Assembly (NCBI RefSeq): GCF_030548205.1
Contig: NZ_JAUORV010000005.1
Coordinates: 248,001 to 312,000 of the forward strand
Length of the DNA: 64,000 bases
Source of the DNA: Aliiglaciecola sp. 3_MG-2023
Lineage (GTDB): Bacteria; Pseudomonadota; Gammaproteobacteria; Enterobacterales; Alteromonadaceae
Direction of reading: 5' to 3'
The translations under genes were made by a program, and so were the position numbers. Shown here piece by piece: positions 45,038 to 53,889 of the stretch; the stretch's first letter is position 1, and each line of letters begins with the position of its first letter. The notes beneath the pieces are model-generated. The model had not been told where the DNA came from. It did not search any database and was given only the letters and a program-made list of their open reading frames with translations.

Positions 45038-47362
45038 ATGTTTGCTAAAAATTTCTCTTTTCCCCGTATCGTTGCACTTACCATGGTGGTGTCCGTTGTA
45101 GGTTGTAGCGCGTCTTCTCAAAATGCTGAAAATAGCAGCAAACCAACTAGCCAGATGGCATCAGCAAAGATGCTAAAAACCGCAGATGGCATTTTAATTA
45201 ACGACCAACAGCAATTTTCACAAGCCGCAGCCTCATTACAACCTGGCGACACCCTTATTTTAGCCGACAAAGAATGGAAAGATTTTGAAATTCTTTTGAA
45301 AGGCAAGGGGACGGCTGAGAAACCTATTACCCTTAAAGCGCAAACCAAAGGGAAAGTCATTTTAACTGGCCTTTCCAATTTACGTTTATCAGGTGAATAT
45401 TTAGTTGTTGAAGGACTGGTATTCAAAGATGGTTACAGTCCTACTGGTGAAGTGATTTCATTCCGCGAAGACGCTGACACCCTCGCTAATCACTCTCGGG
45501 TAACGGAAGTCGTTATTGACGGATTTAGCAATACAGACAAATTTAACTCAGATAAGTGGGTGGTGTTATACGGTAAAAATAACCGTTTTGACCACAGCCA
45601 TTTAGAAGGTAAAAACAACGCTGGTGTAACCATGGCGGTTAGATTAAATAGCGAAGCCAGCCAACAAAACAACCACCGCATTGACCACAACTATTTTGGG
45701 CCTCGACCTATTCTAGGCTCTAACGGTGGCGAAACCTTGCGTATTGGTACCAGTAAATATTCCTTAAGTGACTCTCTAACCGTTGTTGAAAATAACTACT
45801 TCGAACGCTGCAATGGTGAAGTTGAAATTATTTCCAATAAGTCTGGCAAAAACAAATTCCTCAACAACGTATTTTGGGAAAGCCGCGGCACCTTAACCTT
45901 GCGTCATGGCAACGGTAATTTAGTTGAAGGCAACGTATTCTTCGGAAATGGTAAAGACCATACTGGTGGTATTCGCGTAATCAATGCTGATCAAACAATC
46001 CGTAATAATTACATGGAAGGCTTAACCGGTATTCGTTTTGGCGGTGGTTTTACTATTTTAAACGGTGTGCCTAATTCATCTATCAATCGCTATCATCAAG
46101 TTAAAAATGCCATCATCGAAAACAACACCATTGTAAATGTCGACAACATCAACTTAGCCGGTGGAAGTGATGCAGAGCGCACTGCAACGCCAATTGATAG
46201 CAGCTTTTCAAATAACTTAATAATCAATGCAGACGGTAGCAACCCGTTCAAGATATTTGATGATGTTTCTGGTATTACTTTTGCCAACAATATCGCCAGC
46301 CAAAGCCCTCAAGATGAAATTGCATCGGGTTTCTCCATTGAAAAGAGTGATCTGAAACGAGGTGCTAACGGCTTACTGCAAAGTGCAAGTGCACAACAAG
46401 CCAATGTGGGTGCAGCTGCCTCCCTAGAGCCAATTTCTAAAGACCAAACCGGCGTAAGCTGGTATCCCAAAGCGGATGCGCCAGTGGAGTTTGATTCCGG
46501 GGATGTGGTTAATGTTTCTTCAGCCCAAGAGTTGATGAAAACCATTGCTGGGGTAGATGACGGTACGGTTATTTTGCTTGCACCAGGTAACTATGATCTA
46601 AACAAACAATTACAAGTTAAATCTGTAGTAACTCTTAAAGCTGCAACGCCTCGTTCAGTTACACTGTATCCCATGCGCTCGTTAACTTTCGAGATAGAAG
46701 ATGGCGGTAGCTTAAAATTAGACGGACTGAATATCTCTGGTGTTAAAACCCCAGATAATGCCGGTAATGTACTTATTCGAAATACCAAATTACCAACTCT
46801 GCATAACTACAAATTGACCATCAACAATACCCATATTACCGACTTAAACGTTAATCATTCGGCCCATGTATTTGATTCAGGTTACCGCAGCATGGCGGAG
46901 AACTTGGTGATCACCAATAGTGTGTTCAAGAATATAACCGGTGATGTTTTGCGCTTAGACAAAGAGCAGGATGACTTGGGGATTTATAACGCTGAATATA
47001 TCACCATCAAAAATTCGAGCTTCGTCAATATTGAAGGAGCGGTGGCCAAAGTGTATCGAGGCGGTACAGATGAAAGTACGTTCGGTCCGCACTTTAGAAT
47101 GACGGATAGCAAAGTTGAAAATGTGGGTGCTGGAAAACGCAATAAAACAGGTTCGTCTATCTTCTTATTAGGTGTTCAGCAAACCCTGCTTGAAGGAAAT
47201 GAATTTATTCAGAATAAGGTGATCACCATTGATCATACTGTCGGTGAGCCTCGCACCCAAATATTGAACAATAAGTTTGTGAACACGCCTTTACCTGTCG
47301 TCACAGAAACCTTTGCCGGCGGCCCTTCTACTGCAGTCGTGGTAGGAAATGTTTCACAATGA
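45038..47362 (+). CDS. PL6 alginate lyase, lipoprotein, two-domain
   Basis: The 774-residue enzyme cleaves alginate by beta-elimination. It is a lipoprotein: after FPRIVALTMVVSVVGC the lipobox cysteine is residue 23. The N-terminal catalytic region about 40-440 is a right-handed parallel beta helix of the chondroitinase-B type (GTAEKPITLKAQTKGKVILT, then the conserved RHGNGNLVEGNVFFG and GGIRVINADQTIRNNYMEGL segments). A second beta-helix domain covers about 475-770. This two-domain build and size match AlyGC of Glaciecola. It is expected at the outer membrane. Its stop overlaps the next small gene (ATGA). Confidence 0.93.
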   Translation: MFAKNFSFPRIVALTMVVSVVGCSASSQNAENSSKPTSQMASAKMLKTADGILINDQQQFSQAAASLQPGDTLILADKEWKDFEILLKGKGTAEKPITLKAQTKGKVILTGLSNLRLSGEYLVVEGLVFKDGYSPTGEVISFREDADTLANHSRVTEVVIDGFSNTDKFNSDKWVVLYGKNNRFDHSHLEGKNNAGVTMAVRLNSEASQQNNHRIDHNYFGPRPILGSNGGETLRIGTSKYSLSDSLTVVENNYFERCNGEVEIISNKSGKNKFLNNVFWESRGTLTLRHGNGNLVEGNVFFGNGKDHTGGIRVINADQTIRNNYMEGLTGIRFGGGFTILNGVPNSSINRYHQVKNAIIENNTIVNVDNINLAGGSDAERTATPIDSSFSNNLIINADGSNPFKIFDDVSGITFANNIASQSPQDEIASGFSIEKSDLKRGANGLLQSASAQQANVGAAASLEPISKDQTGVSWYPKADAPVEFDSGDVVNVSSAQELMKTIAGVDDGTVILLAPGNYDLNKQLQVKSVVTLKAATPRSVTLYPMRSLTFEIEDGGSLKLDGLNISGVKTPDNAGNVLIRNTKLPTLHNYKLTINNTHITDLNVNHSAHVFDSGYRSMAENLVITNSVFKNITGDVLRLDKEQDDLGIYNAEYITIKNSSFVNIEGAVAKVYRGGTDESTFGPHFRMTDSKVENVGAGKRNKTGSSIFLLGVQQTLLEGNEFIQNKVITIDHTVGEPRTQILNNKFVNTPLPVVTETFAGGPSTAVVVGNVSQ

Positions 47363-47604
47363 AATGGGCGCAAACGCTTCTCGTCATTCTGATCTTTAGC
47401 CCAATGGGTTATGGGTCAGAATACTTGCAACAAGTTAATAAGCAAGTTGAAGCGATGCCAGCGACGACACTGAAATCTAAGTTGTCTGCAGCAGGCGATT
47501 GCGCGCATCACCATGGCAATATGCAATTCTGGGTTGGATTAGAAATGCATAGTGAATACCAGAATAGTTTGTACAAAATAAAAAGCGCGATTCAGCAATC
47601 GTAA
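47359..47604 (+). CDS. Small exported protein coupled to the PL6 gene
   Basis: The 81-residue product begins with a signal peptide (WAQTLLVILIFSPMGYGS) and continues with a short mature part containing AAGDCAHHHGNMQFWVGLEM. The start overlaps the PL6 stop (ATGA at 47359-47362), so translational coupling is likely. The cysteine and histidine cluster could bind a metal, but this is speculation. It may be a remnant of a longer gene; I do not recognise the family. It lies between the lyase and the uronate carrier. Confidence 0.55.
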   Translation: MKWAQTLLVILIFSPMGYGSEYLQQVNKQVEAMPATTLKSKLSAAGDCAHHHGNMQFWVGLEMHSEYQNSLYKIKSAIQQS

Positions 47605-47655
47605 TAAAAACGTGAAGAATAATATTCGAAGCATCAGGTATAGGTAAATATAAAC

Positions 47656-48948
47656 ATGAAGAATTTAAGATGGTGGGTGATTGCTCTCGTTGCATTAGCA
47701 ACGGTAGTTAACTATATCGACAGACAATCCTTAAGCGTGCTCTGGCCATTCATGGGTAAAGAAATTTATCCAGAGAAAACTGATGCTGAGCTCAAAGAAG
47801 TATACGGCATTATCAGTATTGTCTTCTTATTCTCGTATGCCTTTGGTCAGGCACTATTTGGTAAGATATTCGATTGGGTGGGGACACGAATGGGGTTCGT
47901 ATTATCCATCGGTATCTGGTCATTGGCCACCATCATGCATGCTTTTGCCCAAGGCATCTTAACCTTTAGTATCTTCAGGTCGATTCTGGGTATTTCTGAG
48001 GCGGGTAACTGGCCAGGTGCGGCTAAAGCCAACGCGGAATGGTTTCCAACCCGTGAAAGAGCGTTAGCCCAGGGGATATTCAACTCAGGTGCTGCCATTG
48101 GTGGTATTGTGTCTATTCCTCTAATTGCCTATCTTGCTTTGTTTTTTAGTTGGCAAGCGATTTTTGTCATCGTTGGTTGTACTGGTTTGCTGTGGCTTAT
48201 TCCTTGGATGATCGTTGTCAAATCGCCACCAGGTTCTCACCCTTGGATCACCGAAGAAGAGCGCGAATACATTCTTACGGGTCAGAAAAATGAAGTGAAA
48301 TGTGAAAATGGCAACACTGCGCCAGAGTACACGCCTACTACTGGTCAGTTATTATCCCATAAACAAAGCTGGGGGGTGATTATCGCCACTGCAGCAATCG
48401 ACCCAATTTGGTGGTTGTTTATTGTCTGGATCCCCACTTATTTAGTTGAAGTTTATCAAATGGACGTTAAGGGCTTAGCTATTTACGGTTGGGTACCTTA
48501 CGTTGGCGCGATGTTGGGCGCTTGGTTTGGTGGTTTACTTGCGCAAAACCGTCTTAAAGCCGGTTGGACAGTGAATAAAACCAGAAAACTGGTTATTTCC
48601 ATGGGCTGCTTAATTATGTTGCCGGCGTTGTTAATGTTATCTGATCCGGGTGGAGAAGTGGCCGCCGTTCTGATTATGGCAACCATACTGTTTGGATTCC
48701 AAACCTCCATTGGTAATGTTCAAACTCTGCCAAGTGACTTGTTTGGTGGTAAATCTGTTGGAACCTTGTCAGGTTTCGCTGGGATGGCTGCAAAATTGGC
48801 CGCCGGTGTATTGATTTACTTGGTACCTTCACTAACCGCTGATGGTAACTACACTGTGGTATTTGTGATAGGTGCAGCCTTGGCTATTATTGCTATGGCA
48901 AGTATTTGGTTCTTATGTCCTAAAATAGCCCCTGTGGAAGCAAAATAA
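47656..48948 (+). CDS. MFS transporter, ACS-type hexuronate carrier
   Basis: The 430-residue inner-membrane carrier has 12 predicted helices and the anion:cation symporter family pattern (NYIDRQSLSVLWPFMGKEIY near the N-terminus; SIGIWSLATIMHAFAQGILT; GISEAGNWPGAAKANAEWFP). Relatives move galacturonate, glucuronate or glucarate with protons. Within an alginate locus it probably imports DEH or uronate monomers; substrate is inferred from context. It lies 51 bp after the small exported protein and upstream of PL7. Confidence 0.9.
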   Translation: MKNLRWWVIALVALATVVNYIDRQSLSVLWPFMGKEIYPEKTDAELKEVYGIISIVFLFSYAFGQALFGKIFDWVGTRMGFVLSIGIWSLATIMHAFAQGILTFSIFRSILGISEAGNWPGAAKANAEWFPTRERALAQGIFNSGAAIGGIVSIPLIAYLALFFSWQAIFVIVGCTGLLWLIPWMIVVKSPPGSHPWITEEEREYILTGQKNEVKCENGNTAPEYTPTTGQLLSHKQSWGVIIATAAIDPIWWLFIVWIPTYLVEVYQMDVKGLAIYGWVPYVGAMLGAWFGGLLAQNRLKAGWTVNKTRKLVISMGCLIMLPALLMLSDPGGEVAAVLIMATILFGFQTSIGNVQTLPSDLFGGKSVGTLSGFAGMAAKLAAGVLIYLVPSLTADGNYTVVFVIGAALAIIAMASIWFLCPKIAPVEAK

Positions 48949-49059
48949 GCATCTAGATTTGGGGTAGAAGTTGCGCCTTGGGAGCCACAGGTTCCTAGGG
49001 CGAGTGTTTTTGAAATTCGTAGTTTATGAATTTCGTAGTATTAGCCTGGGGAGAGTGCA

Positions 49060-50091
49060 ATGTTAAGGTTAATTAATACTTGGTGTGGTTCTCTTTCTGG
49101 TCGATTATCTTTTACCAAAACGCTATTTTTAATCACGCCTTTGGCTATTGGCTTGACCTCGGCATCAACTAGCTATGCAGAGCAAACCGACCAGCAAAGT
49201 TACATGCCAGCGTCTCATAGAGACTTGGCTGACGGCGTTTTACTTGGCAATTTAGACGCCCTGGACGCTAGCAAAAAACCAAGTGAAAACTTTGACTTGT
49301 TAGATTGGACATTAACCTTACCCACCGATCTGAACAAAGACAAAAAAGCCGATATTATCTACGAAAAACCCCTAAGTGGTGGCTTTGAGCTAAAACCACT
49401 ATTTTATACCGCTGAAGACGGGGGCATGGTGTTCGCTTGTCCAAATGTTGGCGCTAAAACCTCCAAAAATACCAAATATGCCCGAACTGAACTTCGTGAA
49501 ATGCTAAGACGAGGCAACGCTTCTATCAAAACCCAAGGTATTACCGAAAATAACTGGGTGTTTAGCGCAGCCCACGGTTCGGTTAAGCGCAAAGCTGGTG
49601 CCATTGAGGGGAGTTTAGAGGCCACCTTGGCAGTTAATCGTGTGTCAACGACTGGCGATGAGAAAAAGGTAGGGCGGGTGATTATCGGCCAGATCCATGC
49701 AACTGATGACGAGCCCATTCGCCTCTACTATCGCAAACTGCCGAATAATTCCAAAGGCGTAGTTTACTTCGCCCATGAAATTAACGACGGAGATGACCAG
49801 TGGGTGAACTTTATTGGCACTCGCTCCCATACTCTTGCAGACCCAGAAGACGGCATCTCGTTAAATGAAAAATTTAGCTATAAGATCACCGTCGAAAACA
49901 ACATTTTATTTGTCACCTTGATCCGTCAAGGTAAACCCAATATCACAAAATCTTTTGATATGACTGACAGTGGCTATCATAAAAATAACCAATACATGTA
50001 TTTCAAAGCCGGTGTATATAACCAAAACAACAGCGGTAACCCAAAAGACTACGTCCAAGCCACCTTCTATCACCTAGACAACCAGCATTAA
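49060..50091 (+). CDS. PL7 alginate lyase, exported
   Basis: The 343-residue enzyme is a jelly-roll endo-type alginate lyase. Three PL7 motifs are visible: YARTELREMLRR (R-x-E-L-R), IGQIHATDDE (QIH) and YMYFKAGVYNQNNSG (YFKAGxYNQ). A signal sequence is present; the true N-terminus could be later than 49060 since the hydrophobic stretch LFLITPLAIGLTSASTSYAE begins about 24 residues in. It would be periplasmic or secreted. It is a paralogue of the PL7 at 50407-51882, differing by lacking a carbohydrate-binding module. Repeat cluster 5 starts 6 bp after the stop. Confidence 0.93.
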   Translation: MLRLINTWCGSLSGRLSFTKTLFLITPLAIGLTSASTSYAEQTDQQSYMPASHRDLADGVLLGNLDALDASKKPSENFDLLDWTLTLPTDLNKDKKADIIYEKPLSGGFELKPLFYTAEDGGMVFACPNVGAKTSKNTKYARTELREMLRRGNASIKTQGITENNWVFSAAHGSVKRKAGAIEGSLEATLAVNRVSTTGDEKKVGRVIIGQIHATDDEPIRLYYRKLPNNSKGVVYFAHEINDGDDQWVNFIGTRSHTLADPEDGISLNEKFSYKITVENNILFVTLIRQGKPNITKSFDMTDSGYHKNNQYMYFKAGVYNQNNSGNPKDYVQATFYHLDNQH

Positions 50092-50097
50092 CATACC

Positions 50098-50352
50098 CGT
50101 AGCATGGCCTTTAGGCCATGGCTTATGGTGTTTGCGCGGTGCCCGTAGCATGGTCTTTAGGCCATGGATTGCATTTAGGCCATGGGGCTCTCTCGGGGCT
50201 AAAGCCGCCGACTACAGGTGGCACGCCCTGTAGCATGGTCTTCAGGCCATGGGGCTCTCTCGGGGCTAAAGCCACCGACTACAGGTGGCACGCCCTGTAG
50301 CATGGTCTTCAGGCCATGGGGTTCTCTCGGGGCTAAAGCACCCGACTACAGG
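50098..50352 (-). repeat. Composite palindromic repeat cluster 5 (3 units)
   Basis: The units are inverted relative to clusters 1-4: GTAGCATGGTCTTTAGGCCA hairpins come first, then CGGGGCTAAAGCCGCCGACT. They fill the space between two convergent PL7 genes. About three complete two-hairpin units and one partial hairpin are present. Confidence 0.9.
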
Positions 50353-50406
50353 GCGGTATTTCAATTATATGCGCGGGCCCGAAACGCCCGCCGACCGGTT
50401 TATTCT

Positions 50407-51882
50407 TTATTCGCTGGCGCTATACCCTGTGTGGCTGTTCTTAATTTCGTAAAAGGTTGCTTGGGCATATTCGTCAGGATCACTTGAATTGTTCAGATGA
50501 TAAACGCCAACTTTGAAATAATGATATTGGCCGTCTTCATCAAACATACTTTCGCTCATATCGTAATTTGCCACCAGATCGCTCTTTCCTTCGCGGCTAA
50601 TGGTCACCGTTAGCAAATTCACATTAACACTAATGTGGTAACTAAACTTTTCATCCAATGCAATGCCATCCGCCGGATTGCTTGCTGAATTGCTCCTTGA
50701 ACCTATCATCTCTACATAGGTTTCAATATTATCGCCGTCGCTGTCTAATTCACGACTTTCATGGGCGAAATAAATCGAACCCAGGTTATTTCCCGGCAGT
50801 TTGCGATAATACAAACGAATAGGTTCATCATCGTTGGCATGTATTTGCCCAATGACCACACGTCCAATTTGGTAATCTTCCCCTGTAGTAGTGACTTTAT
50901 TGACGGCCAGGGTTACTCGCAAATCGCCGTCTACTCCGCCCGCATTGGCTTGGCCCTCGGCCGAAGCACTAGCAAACACCCAGTTGTTCTTGTTTACTCC
51001 TTGGGTGCTAATCGAGCGGTCACCTCTGCGCAGCATCTCACGCAACTCTACACGCACATAGTTGGTATTTTGCGAGGTCTTAAAACCGTAACTTGGAGAG
51101 CGCATAACGATGCCGTTATCCTCTGAGGCATAAAAAAATTCAGAATTGGTGTAACCGGCTGCCAGTTCTGTCTCGAAAATCGAGTCGGAGGTGCCACTAT
51201 TATCTTCATCTGTGGGTACACTTAGATACCAGTCCAACAAATCGATACCAACTTCATTGGGGAGAATATCCGCATACTCGCCCGTGGCTTCTGCACAGCT
51301 ATGTACTTGTACCTCAACGATGCTATTAAAGGTATTTTCACTATTTCCCATGCCGATAATCTTGATAAATCGCGCCTCTGATTCTTCTAAACTTACTAAT
51401 TCGAAGCCGCTGTGAGTGCCTGTGGAATCGGCATTTTCTAGTACATCAGTAAAAGTAGCATTTTCCAATGTAGCACTGGCTGAGGTAGCCACAGAAAAAC
51501 TGGCAGTACGCTGATTACCTTTGTACCACTTAATTGTTAAAGCCTTTACCTCTTTACTGGTGCCTAAATCAAGTATCAACTCTTTGTCTATTCCATCGCT
51601 AGACCATCTGGATTCTGGTGTAGTTAGGCCGTCTATAGCGTTACTCGGCGGGTAGCCTGGATCAAAACTGTCGTCATCAGTTGCAGAAGTTACAGCGTAT
51701 GTTTCATTTACACAGATCTCAGGTTCAGGTTCTGGCTCGACGACAACAGGAGGGATCACTGGTGTTGTTGCGGTGCTGCCACCTCCACCGCCGCAAGCAC
51801 TGAGCACGGCAATTAAAAGTAAGACCAACGAGAACCGCGATTTTTGACTGTGTTTGTAGTCAAGTATCCAACTAAGAAACAT
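50407..51882 (-). CDS. PL7 alginate lyase with F5/8-type (CBM32-like) domain, lipoprotein
   Basis: The 491-residue enzyme is a lipoprotein (LVLLLIAVLSACGGGGG, lipobox LSAC) with a proline/glutamate linker. A discoidin-like carbohydrate-binding domain covers about residues 55-195 (SNAIDGLTTPESRWSSDGID, then LILDLGTSKEVKALTIKWYK), followed by a PL7 catalytic domain about 205-485 with YVRVELREMLRRGD, IGQIHANDDEPIR and YHYFKVGVYHLNNSS. It is expected at the outer membrane, degrading polymer into oligomers for uptake. It is a diverged paralogue of the PL7 at 49060. Confidence 0.93.
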   Translation of the reverse strand: MFLSWILDYKHSQKSRFSLVLLLIAVLSACGGGGGSTATTPVIPPVVVEPEPEPEICVNETYAVTSATDDDSFDPGYPPSNAIDGLTTPESRWSSDGIDKELILDLGTSKEVKALTIKWYKGNQRTASFSVATSASATLENATFTDVLENADSTGTHSGFELVSLEESEARFIKIIGMGNSENTFNSIVEVQVHSCAEATGEYADILPNEVGIDLLDWYLSVPTDEDNSGTSDSIFETELAAGYTNSEFFYASEDNGIVMRSPSYGFKTSQNTNYVRVELREMLRRGDRSISTQGVNKNNWVFASASAEGQANAGGVDGDLRVTLAVNKVTTTGEDYQIGRVVIGQIHANDDEPIRLYYRKLPGNNLGSIYFAHESRELDSDGDNIETYVEMIGSRSNSASNPADGIALDEKFSYHISVNVNLLTVTISREGKSDLVANYDMSESMFDEDGQYHYFKVGVYHLNNSSDPDEYAQATFYEIKNSHTGYSASE

Positions 51883-51997
51883 ACTTTCCCCTTACCAAAT
51901 GTAAAATTATTGTTATCTCAATTAAGGGATTATATGTGTAAAAATTGGCAACTCCAATAGTAATGTCATACCAATTGTGATTTTTGGTTAGATTTAT

Positions 51998-52009
51998 TTG
52001 GTTAACCAA
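51998..52009. promoter_or_regulatory. Palindrome TTGGTTAACCAA upstream of lipoprotein PL7
   Basis: This perfect 12-bp palindrome lies 115 bp upstream of the PL7 start and resembles the FadR-subfamily site TTGGTATACCAA. It could be a third operator of the alginate regulator. It lacks the 9-nt spaced second arm of the other two sites, so the assignment is weak. Confidence 0.35.
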
Positions 52010-52023
52010 GAATCGACCGGTTC

Positions 52024-52260
52024 TGTAGCATGGCCTTTAGGCCATGGATTTCAGGCCATGGGTTTTCAATGGGGCTCTTTCGGGGCTAAAGCCACCGACT
52101 ACAGGTAGAGTCCTGTAGCATGGCCTTTAGGCCATGGGGTTTGAACGGGGCTCTTTCGGGGCTAAAGCCGCCGACTACAGGTGGAACGTTCTGTAGCATG
52201 GTCTTTAGGCCATGGGGTTTAAACGGGGCTTTCTTTCGGGGCTAAAGCCACCGACTACAG
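52024..52260 (-). repeat. Composite palindromic repeat cluster 6 (3 units)
   Basis: Three units in the same orientation as cluster 5 lie between the PL7 promoter region and the 3' end of kdgK. The last CTACA (52255-52259) contributes the kdgK stop codon on the minus strand. Confidence 0.9.
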
Positions 52261-53256
52261 GTTTGGTAATTGATAAGACTGCCAGAATGATTCAAATAGG
52301 TCTCTAGGCATGATAGCACCAGGGGTTTCTATCACTTTGCTTGCTGCTGCGCTCGCAGCTAGTGCGGAAGTTTTCGGATCGAAACCAGATACCCGTGCAC
52401 CAAGATAAACACCATTGAAGGCGTCACCTGCGGAGGTTGTATCAACTACATTGTCATTGGCCACGATGGGGACAATTTCTCGTCCTTGCTCATTAACAAT
52501 AATGACATTTTTTTCGCCCTGCTTCATAACTAGCTCTTTGGGCGAATACTGCATGCACAAGCCAATGCACTCTTCCACGTCGTCGACACCGTAAAGCTTA
52601 TCAAAATCATCCACACCAGGAAGCAGTACATCTGCCATCTGGAAGGCTTTTTCAATATTCATCTTTGCAATATCAGGCGAACGCCAAAGTTGAGGGCGAT
52701 AGTTCGGATCGAACACAATCAATACGCCGGCTTGCTGCATTTCTTCTAGTTTCTGCCAGAACAAAGCTCTTTCTTCATCTAACAATATGGCTAAACTAAT
52801 GCCTGAGAAGAAAAACATGCCTGCTTTATTCAATGCCATGGATTGTTCTGATGACAACGCACTGATCATGCGTTTAGCAGCAGAGTCACTACGCCAATAA
52901 ATAAAAGAGCGCTCACCAAAATCATCAGTAATGACCATATAACTGCCAATATGATGGCTGGTGATTTTCGGGAGAAACCCAGTACTGATACCTTCACCGT
53001 CTAATCGACTGATCAATTCACTACTGAGTCTATCGGTTCCTAAGCACGACATAAATTCGATATCTTGCTCAGGAAACGCCCGCTTTAAATAGACACAAGA
53101 ATTATATAAATCACCTGCAAAAGACTTTCCAAGCTCATTATCGCTCTTGTTTACCAACTCAAGCATACACTCGCCTGCAAATACTAGCGGCCCGCTTAGT
53201 TTACTAAAAAAATCCACTGTCGGGTTATCGCTGGTATTTTCATTCTGATATGTCAT
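52255..53256 (-). CDS. kdgK: 2-keto-3-deoxygluconate kinase, stop codon inside a repeat
   Basis: KdgK phosphorylates KDG to KDPG, the entry into the Entner-Doudoroff pathway. The 333-residue PfkB-family protein has the N-terminal VFAGECMLELVNKSDNELGK and FAGDLYNSCVYLKRAFPEQD segments, the central VLIVFDPNYRPQLWRSPDIA, and the C-terminal PfkB signature VDTTSAGDAFNGVYLGARV with the catalytic aspartate. The TAG stop (52257-52255) lies in the CTACA end of repeat cluster 6. It is 25 bp downstream of kdgF, so an operon is likely. Confidence 0.94.
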   Translation of the reverse strand: MTYQNENTSDNPTVDFFSKLSGPLVFAGECMLELVNKSDNELGKSFAGDLYNSCVYLKRAFPEQDIEFMSCLGTDRLSSELISRLDGEGISTGFLPKITSHHIGSYMVITDDFGERSFIYWRSDSAAKRMISALSSEQSMALNKAGMFFFSGISLAILLDEERALFWQKLEEMQQAGVLIVFDPNYRPQLWRSPDIAKMNIEKAFQMADVLLPGVDDFDKLYGVDDVEECIGLCMQYSPKELVMKQGEKNVIIVNEQGREIVPIVANDNVVDTTSAGDAFNGVYLGARVSGFDPKTSALAASAAASKVIETPGAIMPRDLFESFWQSYQLPNL

Positions 53257-53281
53257 TCATTGGTTCTCTAATTAATTAATT

Positions 53282-53617
53282 TTACAAGAAGTCTTCACGC
53301 AAAGGACTGAATACATCGATAAGGATACCAGCCTTTTTACAAACTGCACCATGATCTGCATGAGGAAGCATAAAAAAGCAATCGCCAGCTTTCAACAATT
53401 GTTTTTCTTCACCCACTTGTACTTCAAATTCTCCGCTCTCAATATAAGTAACTTGAGAGTGAGGATGGGCGTGAACATAACCAATCGCATTATCGTCAAA
53501 CCAGATTTTCGCCATCATAATTTGGTCATTGTAACCCATTAATTGACGCTTCATGCCATTACCAATATCTTCAATTGGCTGCTTGTCACCGTAAATAAAC
53601 GCTTCGCTGTGTGTCAT
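53282..53617 (-). CDS. kdgF: KdgF, cupin that linearises unsaturated uronates
   Basis: KdgF converts 4,5-unsaturated uronate monomers released by lyases to the linear DEH form, feeding the SDR reductase and KdgK. I chose the ATG at 53617 (MTHSEAFIYGDKQPIEDIGN), preceded on the minus strand by GGGGAA; a longer frame reaches 53656. The 111-residue single-cupin protein carries HAHPHSQVTYIESGEFEVQV with the metal-binding histidines and a second histidine in LPHADHGAV. Length is typical. It is divergent from the regulator gene, with the operator in between. Confidence 0.93.
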   Translation of the reverse strand: MTHSEAFIYGDKQPIEDIGNGMKRQLMGYNDQIMMAKIWFDDNAIGYVHAHPHSQVTYIESGEFEVQVGEEKQLLKAGDCFFMLPHADHGAVCKKAGILIDVFSPLREDFL

Positions 53618-53694
53618 ATATTTTCCCCAAGTTAATTTATGCTGATATCTAATCAATATAACCTAATATTGTCAACCATTATCGCCCGTTGTTG

Positions 53695-53719
53695 TTACCA
53701 ATTTAAATTTTATTGGTAA
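53695..53719. promoter_or_regulatory. Candidate operator between kdgF-kdgK and the FadR-type regulator
   Basis: The arms TTACCAAT (53695-53702) and ATTGGTAA (53712-53719) are perfect complements with a 9-nt spacer, the same arms and spacing as at 44774-44800. It lies about 78 bp upstream of kdgF and 170 bp upstream of the regulator gene. Control of the divergent kdgF-kdgK operon and autoregulation are inferred. Confidence 0.6.
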
Positions 53720-53889
53720 TAATCTTGGGGAGGTGTATGCTATCCTCATTACCTTAGTTGTTAAGCAAGTGTAAATATCAAAAATGGTTTGTCGTAATAA
53801 GTATTAGTACAAACCTAGGTATAAGTAAATCAAACGAAAAAGCGAAATAATAATACTAAAGCTGTTGTGTTTGGGTGAGAGGATTATAG

